64,000 nucleotides of DNA from an uncultured Methanobrevibacter sp. (GCF_902764455.1 NZ_CACWVY010000002.1:1-64000); one strand, 5' to 3'; shown: positions 1 through 11,708, numbered from the stretch's first letter. Made by a program: numbers and translations. The notes: generated by a model from the sequence alone, not told the origin.

Positions 1-300
1 TTCAATCATTACTTCATCGTGTTCATCGATAAATCCGATAGCTCCGTCACCCGGTGCGAAAGCAGTTAATTGTTTACCGTTTTTAATTAATTGAACACGT
101 ACACATTTACGAATAGCAGAGTTAGGTTGTTTTGCTTCTATCCCTACTTTTTCGATTACAATACCTCTAGCTTGAGGAGCTCCTTCGAGAGGGTCCGCTT
201 TAACATCTAATCTTAAAGCTCTTCTTTTGTAATCTACATCTTTCCACTTAAAATTTTGTCTATTCCTTTTAAGTTTTTTTGCAGCAAAAAGTCCTGGCAT
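1..300 (-). CDS. rps12: 30S ribosomal protein S12 (uS12), C-terminus cut by window edge
   Basis: Small-subunit protein of the decoding centre. About 100 residues are visible from [19 protein letters not shown] onward; the conserved [13 protein letters not shown] segment and the [15 protein letters not shown] stretch are typical of archaeal/eukaryal uS12. The ATG is preceded by AGAGGAAATATT, a good Shine-Dalgarno. The gene continues off the left end. In related methanogens it directly follows nusA in the RNA polymerase operon; here an acyltransferase gene and about 270 bp of AT-rich DNA lie between, and rps12 seems to have its own TATA element. Confidence 0.96.
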   Translation of the reverse strand, partial: MPGLFAAKKLKRNRQNFKWKDVDYKRRALRLDVKADPLEGAPQARGIVIEKVGIEAKQPNSAIRKCVRVQLIKNGKQLTAFAPGDGAIGFIDEHDEVMIE

Positions 301-352
301 AATATTTCCTCTAATCTTTTTGTTAAAAATATATCTAAGAATCCACCGCTGC

Positions 353-374
353 GATTTATACTATAGTCTATAGT
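353..374 (-). promoter_or_regulatory. Putative rps12 promoter with small inverted repeat
   Basis: Read on the minus strand, TATAAATC lies about 53-60 bp upstream of the rps12 ATG, which would put the start site near 330 with a leader of about 30 nt. A perfect 7-1-7 inverted repeat (ACTATAG-T-CTATAGT, 360-374) abuts the TATA element on its upstream side. The promoter role is inferred from sequence alone. Confidence 0.4.
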
Positions 375-510
375 ACAATCTAAATTCAAAGATATTAATC
401 AGTAATAATAATTTATTAGATAAAAAAACTAATTATCTAAAAAAAAGATATCTTGAAATAAAATTCAAAACATTGACAAAAAGCACACATAGTCAAGTTA
501 TAAAAAGTAC

Positions 511-563
511 AGATATCTTATAATAAAATATATATTTCAACCTTTATAAAGGTATGTTTTTTT
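511..563. repeat. Left copy of ~53-bp direct repeat flanking the acyltransferase gene
   Basis: The plus strand begins AGATATCTTATA, then has TTCAAC, TTTATAAA and a T7 run, in the same order and nearly the same spacing (one base different) as the copy at 1701-1752. It includes the 14-bp palindrome ACCTTTATAAAGGT. On the minus strand the TTTATAAA is a plausible TATA box directed towards rps12. A more degenerate third copy (AGATATCTT at 446-454, TTCAAAACATT at 464-474) lies beside it. Confidence 0.6.
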
Positions 564-572
564 GGGAAAAAT

Positions 573-1673
573 TTATTTCGCACCAATCCACTGGTTTAGA
601 TGAGGAACCCTGTTTAAAACAGCCAACATTCCCCAAGAAAGAATTAATGTAATTATTGGTAAAATTACCATTAAAATAGAATGTTTTACATGATTTGTCA
701 GCATTATAATCATAATATTCAATATAAATTGGTGTGTCAAATAAATTCCATAACTGTACTTTGCTATTGAAAATACTGATCTTTTGAAAAGTGAATCCGG
801 GTTGTTTAAAAATCCGAAATTCAGATTCAACTGATTGAAATTTTTAAATATACAAAATATTGCTGCAACTTCAATGGCATAAAGTATTGCATACCTGTGG
901 AAAACAAAGAATGTTGTGCCTTTTGAAAAGAAATAACTGAAACCCATCAATGCAACAGCAGATGCCAAAAAGATTGCAATTGCCCAATAGATGCTGTTGA
1001 ATATCTTACGGTCAGTATGCCTTAAATAATATCCCAGTACAACAAGACCTATAGGACTTGCGAAGAAATTCAGTTTAATTATGAAATCAGTCTTAAGGGT
1101 ATATGTGAATAAACAGGTTATTAACCAGAATACCAGGAAATATTCAGCTTCCTTCAAGTCTGAATGAAGCAACCATCTATTGATAATTGGCATAGCCAAA
1201 TAAGTACCTAAAATCATCCAGAAGAACCAATAAGGAGTAAACCACACTGTATCTCCCATAATTGCATTATATAGGAATGTCAATATAGTCATGACGTCGA
1301 AATTAGGGAAATAATTAAACATATGTATTGGCAGGAAGTAATACATCAGGATAATGATAGCTGACAGTACCAATACCCAGAACGTGAAAGGCATGGCAAT
1401 TCTTGGAAGCCTCTTTGAGAGAAACGGCCTGATTTCCCATTCTCTACCCAACGACAATGCACCGGATAACATTAAAAAAATAGCTACACCACACCTGGCA
1501 ACAGTTGCATAAAAGTCTGTCAGAAACCAGGTGAATGAAGGAACAGGAGTCCAATTAACAGGTCCGTTAACACTATATCTGAGATAAACATGAAACATTA
1601 TCACAGTTATGATAGCCAATGCACGCAATGCATCAAAATAAAAAATTCTTTTAGACCGTTTATTGGAAGCCAT
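573..1673 (-). CDS. Acyltransferase family 3 membrane protein
   Basis: Predicted polytopic membrane O-acyltransferase of 366 aa. The N-terminus YFDALRALAIITVIMFHVYL has the RA...H signature of acyltransferase family 3, whose histidine is the proposed catalytic residue, followed by about ten hydrophobic segments (for example TPYWFFWMILGTYLAMPII and SYGIYLTHQFILNIMIIML). Family members O-acetylate or otherwise acylate surface polysaccharides; the substrate here is unknown. It sits in the same direction between nusA and rps12, where related genomes have no such gene, and is bracketed by near-identical ~53-bp repeats, the upstream one carrying its likely TATA box. No clear Shine-Dalgarno precedes the ATG. 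Confidence 0.9.
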   Translation of the reverse strand: MASNKRSKRIFYFDALRALAIITVIMFHVYLRYSVNGPVNWTPVPSFTWFLTDFYATVARCGVAIFLMLSGALSLGREWEIRPFLSKRLPRIAMPFTFWVLVLSAIIILMYYFLPIHMFNYFPNFDVMTILTFLYNAIMGDTVWFTPYWFFWMILGTYLAMPIINRWLLHSDLKEAEYFLVFWLITCLFTYTLKTDFIIKLNFFASPIGLVVLGYYLRHTDRKIFNSIYWAIAIFLASAVALMGFSYFFSKGTTFFVFHRYAILYAIEVAAIFCIFKNFNQLNLNFGFLNNPDSLFKRSVFSIAKYSYGIYLTHQFILNIMIIMLTNHVKHSILMVILPIITLILSWGMLAVLNRVPHLNQWIGAK

Positions 1674-1700
1674 AATATCAAATAATTCTATTTTTAAAAA

Positions 1701-1752
1701 AGATATCTTATATTATGTATTTTGTTCAACATTTATAAATGTATCTTTTTTT
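1701..1752. repeat. Right copy of ~53-bp direct repeat, probable acyltransferase promoter
   Basis: Matches 511-563: AGATATCTTAT, TTCAAC, TTTATAAA and T7 in the same order, with the palindrome ACATTTATAAATGT at 1729-1742. On the minus strand TTTATAAA lies 58-69 bp upstream of the acyltransferase ATG, so the conserved AGATATCT block would fall at or near the transcription start. This is either a duplicated promoter module or the footprint of an insertion. Confidence 0.6.
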
Positions 1753-1913
1753 AAAGAATATCATTCTAAAAAATTTCTCTATATTATAAAGAATATTTAA
1801 AACAAGAAATATTTCAAAAATAAGGCATTAATGAAAAAAAAAATAAAAATTTTACAGAAATTTATCAAAAAAAAATTAATTAAAAAAATAAAATTTATAA
1901 AATAGCTCGAAAG

Positions 1914-2345
1914 CTATTTTAAAATAATATTATCAATATTATGTTGTCTATTTGCTAATAATTTAGCTCTTTCAATATTGATTCCATTTTTACCGATAGC
2001 AATACGTTTGTTGGTATTGTCTGCTGTTACAGTAGCTATTTTTTCACCTGACTGTTTTTGACTTACTTTAACACTTTGTAATTTTGCAGGGGATAAAACA
2101 TTCTTAATAAACTGTATCGGATCATCATCCAATTCGATAATCTCAACACCTTTATCTACTGCTCTTTGAACTTTAGATACGGAACTTCCTTTTTTACCTA
2201 TAGCAAGTCCCATGTCACCATTCTTAACAACGAAAGTAACTTTACCATGTTCATCATCGATAATGCAATCTTTTACCATTGCTCCAGTCATATTTTCGAA
2301 AAGAGCTATGTATCTAATTTCATTTGCACTAAATTTAATAGACAC
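1914..2345 (-). CDS. nusA: NusA-like transcription factor with KH domains
   Basis: Archaeal NusA homologue of 143 aa, about the usual archaeal length, made only of two KH RNA-binding domains; it lacks the N-terminal and S1 domains of bacterial NusA. The GxxG loops are visible as IGKKGSS (about residue 50) and IGKNGIN (about 117). The start is a GTG a few bases after the rpl30e stop, with a weak GAGGTAG Shine-Dalgarno overlapping the end of rpl30e, which indicates translational coupling. It is probably the last original gene of the RNAP unit before the acyltransferase insertion. Confidence 0.95.
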   Translation of the reverse strand: MSIKFSANEIRYIALFENMTGAMVKDCIIDDEHGKVTFVVKNGDMGLAIGKKGSSVSKVQRAVDKGVEIIELDDDPIQFIKNVLSPAKLQSVKVSQKQSGEKIATVTADNTNKRIAIGKNGINIERAKLLANRQHNIDNIILK

Positions 2346-2351
2346 TTAAAT

Positions 2352-2651
2352 CTACCTCAAATCGTCTAATATTGTAGAATCTCCTGGATCGTTTACGATT
2401 AATGTAGCAACAGTAAAAGGTTTACCACAAACAGAACCCAAATCTACACTAGTTCCATCATATACTAAGGATGGAATTTCGGAAAGATTTGCATAATATT
2501 CAACATCTTCAAGAATTTCTTTAGGAGCGTTAGCAGCAACAACAACAAGTTTGCCTTTTCCTAATTTTAAAGATTGAATTGATTTTTCAGAGCCTAAAGT
2601 TACATCACCAGTATCTACAGCTACTCTGATTCCTCTATCTACGTCCATCAT
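2352..2651 (-). CDS. rpl30e: Ribosomal protein L30e (eL30)
   Basis: A 99-aa L7Ae/L30e-superfamily RNA-binding protein of the large subunit. Features include DVDRGIRVAVDTGDVTLG at the N-terminus and KLVVVAANAPKEI in the middle, as in archaeal eL30. Two ATGs are adjacent; a GGAGG site 5 nt upstream favours the first. It lies between rpoA2 and nusA, the standard place in Euryarchaeota, with only 8 bp separating it from rpoA2. Confidence 0.96.
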   Translation of the reverse strand: MMDVDRGIRVAVDTGDVTLGSEKSIQSLKLGKGKLVVVAANAPKEILEDVEYYANLSEIPSLVYDGTSVDLGSVCGKPFTVATLIVNDPGDSTILDDLR

Positions 2652-2659
2652 CTAGCCTC

Positions 2660-3809
2660 CTATTCATTTTTATAATCCATTTTGACACCGACTGAACCGG
2701 TACCAAGAGGTATTGGTTGTCCAATAATAATATTTTCGATGATACCTGTTAAATCATCTACTTCCCCACGAATACTTGCGTTAAGTAAATGTTTACCAGT
2801 TTCTTCAAAAGCTGCACGAGCTAATACACTTGATTTTTCACCACTAATACCATGTCTTCCAATAGATTTTACAACACCTTCGGATGTCATAATATCTGCA
2901 ACCAACATGATATGTCTTACATCTACACTAAGACCTTGTTCTGATAAGGTTTTCTGAGCTTCGTCAATGATAGCCTGACGAGCTGCCTCAATACCTAAAA
3001 CTTCACCGATTTCGTGAATATTGTTGGTAGTAGTTCTTACATGGTCAATACCGTCCATGTCAAGAATTTCTTTGAGGTTGGATCCTTCTGTGTGAATAAT
3101 CCATTCCCTATCATCTTTACGAATAATAACTTTACCGATACCTTTTATACCACTAATCTGTAAATCACGAACCTTATCTGCTAAAAGACGAAGTTCACGT
3201 ATTTCAAATCTAGTGTCTGACTTTTCATTTTTGGAAGAAGGTATGATAATGTGGTTATTATTGATTGTGGCCTTTTTGAAAGACTTTCCAATAATGGCGT
3301 CAATTTCTTCTCTATCAAGTCTTTTTTCTCTTATTTTTTTATCATCCAGAACAGCTTCTACTTCCATAGTAGCATAATTTAAATTGAAATCTGAAAGAAC
3401 ATCATTTATAGTACTTTTACCAATCTGGTTAGCTAAAGTTCTAACAAATTCTTCATCATTACGTCTTTCTTCATCAAAATAAATATCCATAGTTGGTGTA
3501 GCAATATCCTTTCTAGCGTCAACGATTTCAATAAGTCTTGGAAGACCTAATGTTACGTTTAACTCAGTTACCCCTGCATAGTGAAAAGTACGCATAGTCA
3601 TCTGAGTACCAGGTTCACCAACAGATTGTGCAGCTACTGTTCCAACAGCCTCTGCGGATGAGTTTAGTTAATTCATCATCAGTTAAATCTTGTTTAATGT
3701 ATGACTCAGCTAATTCTTCAATATAACTATCTGGAAAAGCTATACCAAGATTTTCTTCTTCATTAAGTTGAGCAATAATATCATTTACTTTATTTATAAC
3801 ATCTTCCAT
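2660..3809 (-). pseudogene. rpoA2: RNA polymerase subunit A'' with internal deletion/frameshift
   Basis: Encodes the C-terminal part of the largest RNAP subunit (end of the cleft, jaw, part of the active-site rim). It reads in two pieces: 64 aa from MEDVINKVNDIIAQLNEEEN to LTKLIRR, then a different frame resuming at [20 protein letters not shown] and running intact to the end (MDYKNE). The join is near 3652-3656. Archaeal A'' proteins have roughly ten more residues between the RR and the [10 protein letters not shown] motif (a Y...EPGEAVG-type stretch), so about 32-35 nt seem to be missing, not merely one base gained. The subunit is essential, so this is either an assembly/sequencing error, a lethal-looking lesion compensated elsewhere, or an unusual A''. 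All other family motifs are intact. Confidence 0.9.
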
Positions 3810-3817
3810 AGTTACAC

Positions 3818-6649
3818 CTACTTACCTTCCATACTTTCCATTCTTATCTCAGTAATAAGTTTGTTTAAGTCTGCCGGTTTACCGAAGTCAGATTTTGCAG
3901 GGTCTACACCATCTTCTCCAAACATAGTTTGAATAACGTTTCCTTGATTGTCTGTAACAAGTCCGGATGGTTTAACTTGCAAGTCCTGTAGAGCGTTTAC
4001 AAGTCTTCTTTGCATGTAACCGGATTGTGCTGTACGAATCGCGGTATCTACAAGACCTTCTCTTCCACCCATTGCGTGGAAGAAGAACTCGATTGGGTCA
4101 AGACCAGATTTGTAACTTGAGTGTACAAATCCTTTCGCTTTAGCCCCTAACTCACCTTTCTTAAAGTGAGGTAAGGTTCTGCCTAAGTATCCCCTTTCGA
4201 TACGTCCACCCCTAACCGCTTGTTGTCCTACACAAGCAGTAATCTGAGTAAGGTTCAACATAGATGCCCTAGCACCAGTACGTGCCATTACTACAGAGTG
4301 GTTTTCAACTGCCATTACATGGTCATATGAATCGTCCATGAACTGTTTACCCATGGTAAGGTAGTTTTCAGCAATGTTACCGGACATATCCCTAGCTTCC
4401 CCGAGAACCTGCATGATTTTCATCTCTAAAGTTTCTTCAAGGCTTCTACCAGGCAATGCTTGGAGGTATCCTTCTTCATAAGATTGAACAAGCATATCTA
4501 CTTCATCCATTTTCTTATTCAAGTGCTCGTTAATACGGTCTTGAGCTTCTTCAGGAATTTCTTCATCATTTAAACTGGTAGTAATACCTGTTTTCATGAT
4601 TCCACAAATTGCAAGGTCAGTAGATCTGTCTAAGAATTCTTTTGCTCTTCCAGGACCATATTCCTTAACGATTTTATCCAGGATTTTACCTGAAAATGAA
4701 CCGTAAGCGGATTCATCTATACTTCCCTGTTCGAGAATACCGTTTTTGATAACTACATAACCGTCTGTAGGTGGATAAATACCCTCGTGACCTAATCTGG
4801 TTTCAATTACTTCATCAGTTTCATCATCCTTGATTTCAACATCAATGATGTTTTTACCTTTAGCGATTTCAGCACTGTAGGATAAGTTCAAGTCATTAGG
4901 CAGTAATAATGAGAATAACTCTTTACCGGTCCATTTTTCTCCTTTCGGTTTGAAGATATAGGTTTCTTCACCATAGTCAGGGTCATATTTTAAAATCCAT
5001 TCATTGGATTTTAATGGTGGAATTGCAAGGTGTGATTTACGGATGATTTGTAAAGCTTCTTCTTCTGTGAATTCCACACCGTCTCTTGTCAAGAGGTATG
5101 CTCCTGAAATGTGGTCGTGAATAGCACCGATAATTGGTCCACCGAACCTAGGAGATAAAATGTGTTCCTGAACACGCATTAAGGATTTTGCTTCTGCACG
5201 TGATTCATCAGTCTGGAAAACGTGCATGTTCATTTCGTCCCCGTCAAAGTCCGCATTGTATGGAGGACATACACATAAGTTTAATCTGAAAGTTTTATAA
5301 GGCAATACTCTTACTTCGTGAGCCATCATACTCATTCTGTGAAGGGAAGGTTGCCTGTTGAATAAAACCATATCTCCATCTTTCAAATGTCTTTCGACAA
5401 TGTAACCTGGTTCTAACTGTTCTAAAATGAACTCTTTAGTTTCATCAGTTACCCTTCTTTTGGTTTTGCCGTCATTTGAAATAACATAATTTGCACCAGG
5501 GTGAATATCCGGACCGTTTTCAATGAACTCTTTCATTTGATCAATGTTCCATTCATTTACATGTACAGGTACAGTCACTTCTTTTGCAATCATTTCCGGT
5601 ACACCGACCTCATTGATACTGATGTTTGGGTCAGGTGAAATTACTGTACGTGCAGAGAAGTTTACACGTTTACCTGAAAGGTTTGATCTGAATCTTCCTT
5701 CTTTTCCTTTTAACCTTTGAGTCAAGGTTTTAAGAGGTCTTCCTGATCTGTGTCTTGCAGGAGGAACACCTGATGCTTCATTATCAAAGTAAGTAGTAAC
5801 GTGATATTGTAATAACTCCCATAAATCTTCAACGATTAATTGTGGAGCTCCAGCTTCCATATTTTCAAGTAAACGCTGATTGATACGTAAGATATCTACA
5901 AGTTTGTGAGTCAAATCGTCTTCTGATCTCTCACCAGTATCCAAAGTAATTGAAGGTCTTACAGTTACAGGAGGAACTGGAAGTACGGTTAAAACTAACC
6001 ATTCAGGTCTTGCCACTTCAGCATTTACTCCTAAGATGTATGCATCATCATCTGTAATTTTTTCAAGTCTTTCCCTTACTTCAGAAGGAGTTAATTTGTA
6101 ATCGCCTTGACGAATTGTGACAGGTTTATCTAAAATAATAGCTTCCTGAGGTGTACCGCAATGAGGGCAGCAATGTTTTAAGTCAATATCCTCATCATCT
6201 TCAGGCATCTGTTTTAATTCCCTTTTTGCATCTTTGTAAACCTCTTTCAAGATATTGTTGATGCTTTCCTTGTTGTCCATTGCTTCGCTGATTTTTTCGG
6301 TGTAGTATTCGATTTGTTCATCATTTAAAAGAACACGTCCACATTCATTACAGGTGGAACGTAAAATCTTGTGGATGATGTCACCAAAACCGACATGAAT
6401 AACAGGTCTTGCAAGTTCAATACTACCGAAGTGACCTTGACAATCTCCACCTTTAAAACCACAGGTCCTACATACTAAACTAGGGTCAATAATACCTAAA
6501 CGAGGGTCCATTAAACCTTTTTCAATAGGAAAACCATCATCCCCATAAGTATCAGGATATTCAACAGTAACAACAGACATTTTACGAATATCCTCAGGAG
6601 ACATTAAACCAAAGTTAATTTGTTCAATTTTTTTAATATAATGTGTCAT
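3818..6649 (-). CDS. rpoA1: RNA polymerase subunit A'
   Basis: N-terminal two thirds of the largest RNAP subunit (943 aa). The clamp zinc site is present (C60, C63, C70, H73 in CRTCGFKGGDCQGH), with a second Cys cluster near residue 100 and CCPHCG near 160. The catalytic Mg-binding NADFDGDEMNMHVF motif is at about 464. The C-terminus ends where A'' begins, the usual archaeal split. An ATG preceded by AAAGGAGCCAGTAC sets the start. Eight bp separate it from rpoA2 and 24 bp from rpoB1. Confidence 0.98.
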   Translation of the reverse strand: MTHYIKKIEQINFGLMSPEDIRKMSVVTVEYPDTYGDDGFPIEKGLMDPRLGIIDPSLVCRTCGFKGGDCQGHFGSIELARPVIHVGFGDIIHKILRSTCNECGRVLLNDEQIEYYTEKISEAMDNKESINNILKEVYKDAKRELKQMPEDDEDIDLKHCCPHCGTPQEAIILDKPVTIRQGDYKLTPSEVRERLEKITDDDAYILGVNAEVARPEWLVLTVLPVPPVTVRPSITLDTGERSEDDLTHKLVDILRINQRLLENMEAGAPQLIVEDLWELLQYHVTTYFDNEASGVPPARHRSGRPLKTLTQRLKGKEGRFRSNLSGKRVNFSARTVISPDPNISINEVGVPEMIAKEVTVPVHVNEWNIDQMKEFIENGPDIHPGANYVISNDGKTKRRVTDETKEFILEQLEPGYIVERHLKDGDMVLFNRQPSLHRMSMMAHEVRVLPYKTFRLNLCVCPPYNADFDGDEMNMHVFQTDESRAEAKSLMRVQEHILSPRFGGPIIGAIHDHISGAYLLTRDGVEFTEEEALQIIRKSHLAIPPLKSNEWILKYDPDYGEETYIFKPKGEKWTGKELFSLLLPNDLNLSYSAEIAKGKNIIDVEIKDDETDEVIETRLGHEGIYPPTDGYVVIKNGILEQGSIDESAYGSFSGKILDKIVKEYGPGRAKEFLDRSTDLAICGIMKTGITTSLNDEEIPEEAQDRINEHLNKKMDEVDMLVQSYEEGYLQALPGRSLEETLEMKIMQVLGEARDMSGNIAENYLTMGKQFMDDSYDHVMAVENHSVVMARTGARASMLNLTQITACVGQQAVRGGRIERGYLGRTLPHFKKGELGAKAKGFVHSSYKSGLDPIEFFFHAMGGREGLVDTAIRTAQSGYMQRRLVNALQDLQVKPSGLVTDNQGNVIQTMFGEDGVDPAKSDFGKPADLNKLITEIRMESMEGK

Positions 6650-6673
6650 GTACTGGCTCCTTTATAAATCTAA

Positions 6674-8899
<2,226 letters not shown>

Positions 8900-8902
8900 G
8901 AA

Positions 8903-10456
8903 TTACACCTCCTTAATTAAATCGACATCCATTTGCTCGATTACATCAATAATTTCTTGTTCATCGGAACCTTCAGAAATATTACACATCAATGCCAAGT
9001 TTTTTACCAACCCACAGTTAGGTCCTTCCGGAGTTTCGTTAGGACAGATTTTACCAAACTGAGTTGGGTGCAAATCTCTTGCTTCAAAGTGAGGTTGGCT
9101 TCTTGTTAACGGAGATACAACACGTCTTAAGTGAGAAAGGGTACCCATGTAACTGGTTCTATCTAACAATTGACTTACACCAGCTCTTCCACCTACCCAG
9201 TTACCAGTAGCAATAGCGTGTTTAATGTTTTCAGTTAAAACATCACTACGAACTGCCTGTTTGATTGAAAGTTCTTTACCACGGGAAAGGCTTCTTTCAA
9301 GTTGATAGCTCATATCTCTGGTCAAGTTAGTGAAAGCTACTCTGAATAAATCTTCCATTAAGTCACCAGAAACTCTAAGTCTTTTGTTAGTGTAGTGGTC
9401 CTTATCGTGAGGTTCTCTTCTTTCTTCAATAACTTCAAGTAACATTTCAGTCATTTCAGCTAAATAAATAGCTTTATCATAACATTTATCTTCTTCAGTA
9501 CCCATGTGAGGTAATAAATAACGATTTATGACATCTTTTGCACGTTTGATACGATAATCTTTAGGCATGTTTTTAGCTACTCTATTTCCAATGTATTTAA
9601 TAGCAGCATCTTGCAAGTATTGTTTTCTTTCATCAAGAGTCATGCCATCCATTTCATTTTGATCTAATTTCAATGCTTCAAGAGAAACTTGAATATCGTC
9701 TGCAACCATCATTTGGAAGTTGTTGTCATCAGATATTTTTGTAATGATTTCTTGATCTGTAGATAATCCAAGTGCCCTTAATAATATAACCAGTGGAATT
9801 TCTCCAGGAAGGTATGGGAAAGAAATTCTTAAAAATACACCATTTTTACGAGGTTTTTTGTATTCTAAAGTAATTCTTGCTCTGAAACCACTTTTAATGG
9901 AAGTAACGACAGCTTTAGCATGTCTTTCTTCAACTTCTCCTAAACGTTCAAGAATAATTTTGTTTGGAGCAATTTCTTCCATTGTAACAACAGCCCTTTC
10001 GGAACCGTTTACAATAAAGTAACCTCCTAAATCTTGAGGGTCTTCATGTTTTTCTTTTAATTCTTCAGCAGTCAGACCATTAAGATGGCAAATGTCTGAT
10101 TTGAGCATTACTGGCAATTCACCAATATATACTTCTTCCAAAGGATTTTCCTCTCCTTCTTCATTTAATGCCATTTCAAGGTACATGTCTGCGGAATAAT
10201 TCAAGTTTCTAAGTCTTGCTTCAGTAGGATCAATTTCACTACTGGACCCATCTGCTTCTTTATTAGACGGTTTTTCAATACGAACTTTACCAGTCTTTAA
10301 AGTGTATTTTCCATCATCTAATGTGATAGGTTCAGTAATATCAATGATATTTTGAATCCTATTGTTTACAAAATCATTGTATGATTTTATATGGTGGTCA
10401 ACCAAATCATACTTATCAAAAAATGCATCAACTAATTTCCAGTTATTCTCTGTCAT
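8903..10456 (-). CDS. rpoB2: RNA polymerase subunit B''
   Basis: N-terminal part of the second-largest RNAP subunit (517 aa): protrusion, lobe and fork-loop regions. Conserved segments include GGYFIVNGSERAVV, SFPYLPGEIPLVILLRALG and HPTQFGKICPNETPEGPNCGL, the last next to the B'/B'' split. Two in-frame ATGs occur; GGAGG directly abuts the first, so the second, 6 nt away, is the better start. A 246-bp AT-rich gap with no clear gene separates it from rpoH, so it may have its own promoter. Confidence 0.97.
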   Translation of the reverse strand: MTENNWKLVDAFFDKYDLVDHHIKSYNDFVNNRIQNIIDITEPITLDDGKYTLKTGKVRIEKPSNKEADGSSSEIDPTEARLRNLNYSADMYLEMALNEEGEENPLEEVYIGELPVMLKSDICHLNGLTAEELKEKHEDPQDLGGYFIVNGSERAVVTMEEIAPNKIILERLGEVEERHAKAVVTSIKSGFRARITLEYKKPRKNGVFLRISFPYLPGEIPLVILLRALGLSTDQEIITKISDDNNFQMMVADDIQVSLEALKLDQNEMDGMTLDERKQYLQDAAIKYIGNRVAKNMPKDYRIKRAKDVINRYLLPHMGTEEDKCYDKAIYLAEMTEMLLEVIEERREPHDKDHYTNKRLRVSGDLMEDLFRVAFTNLTRDMSYQLERSLSRGKELSIKQAVRSDVLTENIKHAIATGNWVGGRAGVSQLLDRTSYMGTLSHLRRVVSPLTRSQPHFEARDLHPTQFGKICPNETPEGPNCGLVKNLALMCNISEGSDEQEIIDVIEQMDVDLIKEV

Positions 10457-10702
10457 GGACATCCTCCAGCATTACGTAAACGCAATAAAAATAATAAATA
10501 AATAAAAATAACACACACTAGGGTTTAACCTAACTAATTCATTTAATCATTATTCTTAATTTACTCATAACTATCTCCAATTTAAGATAATTCCTCTCAA
10601 ACTAAGTTCAAATTTATTATAATGAATTTCTAAAAAAGTAAAAAAATACAGAAATCAAAATATATTAAATTTCACTCTCTAAAATTATATTAAAAACTAA
10701 TA

Positions 10703-10936
10703 CTACCCTTCTACAATCCTATAAGTGATAAATACTCCTGCAGTTTGACTTTCACGAGTAATTCTTAAAACATTACCTGGTTTAGCACCGATAGTTTCTA
10801 CAACAGGATCGTTAGCCTTTATTTTAGGAAGGTCTTTAAAATCATAATCTACGTCACTAAATTCTTCAGAAATTTCTTCTTCGGTCATGATTTCATGTTT
10901 AGGTACGAGTTTATGGTTTTGAATATCTATTTTCAA
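10703..10936 (-). CDS. rpoH: RNA polymerase subunit H (Rpb5-like)
   Basis: A 77-aa homologue of the C-terminal domain of eukaryotic Rpb5, the usual size for archaeal RpoH, which helps open promoters. The hallmark HKLVPKH and the AKPGNVLRITRESQTAG core are present. The start is TTG with GGAGG 8 nt upstream; no ATG fits. It is first in the RNAP cluster and lies downstream of the tRNA genes on the same strand. Confidence 0.96.
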   Translation of the reverse strand: MKIDIQNHKLVPKHEIMTEEEISEEFSDVDYDFKDLPKIKANDPVVETIGAKPGNVLRITRESQTAGVFITYRIVEG

Positions 10937-10988
10937 ATTATTTTCCTCCAGATAGAAAAGTTAAAATATTAAAATATAAAATTAGAAA

Positions 10989-11062
<74 letters not shown>

Positions 11063-11084
11063 AAATGATATAACATAATAGAAG

Positions 11085-11156
11085 CGCCTTGGCCGGGATT
11101 TGAACCCGAGTCGCGGGCTCGACAGGCCCACATGATAGCCCCTACACCACCAAGGC
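11085..11156 (-). tRNA. tRNA-Asp (anticodon GTC)
   Basis: Acceptor GCCTTGG/CCAAGGC with discriminator G, anticodon loop CTGTCGA closed by GGGC/GCCC, and T-arm CGGGTTTGAATCCCG. CCA is not encoded. It lies 22 bp upstream of tRNA-Lys on the same strand. Confidence 0.96.
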
Positions 11157-11200
11157 AACTCACTAATAAATTATACACTATCAATTACTATAACTTTCAT

Positions 11201-11212
11201 CATATATAAATG
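11201..11212 (-). promoter_or_regulatory. TATA element of the tRNA-Asp/tRNA-Lys unit
   Basis: On the minus strand CATTTATATATG, an archaeal TATA box, starts 45 bp upstream of the mature tRNA-Asp 5' end. An identical 12-mer is found at the same kind of distance upstream of tRNA-Pro. Confidence 0.6.
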
Positions 11213-11273
11213 TTTCTGAAAAATCATAAATTTTTCAAAAAAATTACAGATGAAATAAATAATAAATTGAGAA

Positions 11274-11347
<74 letters not shown>

Positions 11348-11352
11348 AAAAA

Positions 11353-11427
<75 letters not shown>

Positions 11428-11476
11428 ACATACATAAAGTATGTAGATGACATACTAATGATAATATATAATCACT

Positions 11477-11488
11477 CATATATAAATG
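11477..11488 (-). promoter_or_regulatory. TATA element of the tRNA-Pro/tRNA-Tyr unit
   Basis: Minus-strand CATTTATATATG, identical to the element in front of tRNA-Asp, starting 50 bp upstream of the tRNA-Pro 5' end. Confidence 0.6.
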
Positions 11489-11542
11489 TTACTATATTTT
11501 AAATCATATATTAAAAAATTCAAATATATTAATATAAATAAA

Positions 11543-11616
<74 letters not shown>

Positions 11617-11700
11617 AATTTATTAATATAATATAACAATATAAATTATATTCAAAGTTATTTAAATACTTTACTATAAATTAAAAAAATTCTATTAAAA

Positions 11701-11708
11701 TATAAATA
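11701..11708 (+). promoter_or_regulatory. TATA box of thiM-thiE
   Basis: TATAAATA lies 25-32 bp upstream of the thiM ATG and there is no Shine-Dalgarno, so the transcript is probably leaderless. No TPP riboswitch fits in the short upstream region. Confidence 0.5.

Noticed and set aside
573-1673. Insertion sequence carrying the acyltransferase
   Set aside because: No transposase, no terminal inverted repeats and no target duplication beyond the promoter-like direct repeats; a duplication or capture event explains the data better than an IS.
3600-3670. Programmed +1 frameshift in rpoA2
   Set aside because: Residues conserved in the family are missing at the join, not only the frame, and no slippery codon or stimulatory structure is seen; a deletion or assembly fault is simpler.
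10539-10568. Nine-codon frame with GGAG site upstream of rpoB2
   Set aside because: Too short and in AT-rich DNA where such frames arise by chance; no further evidence of a leader peptide.
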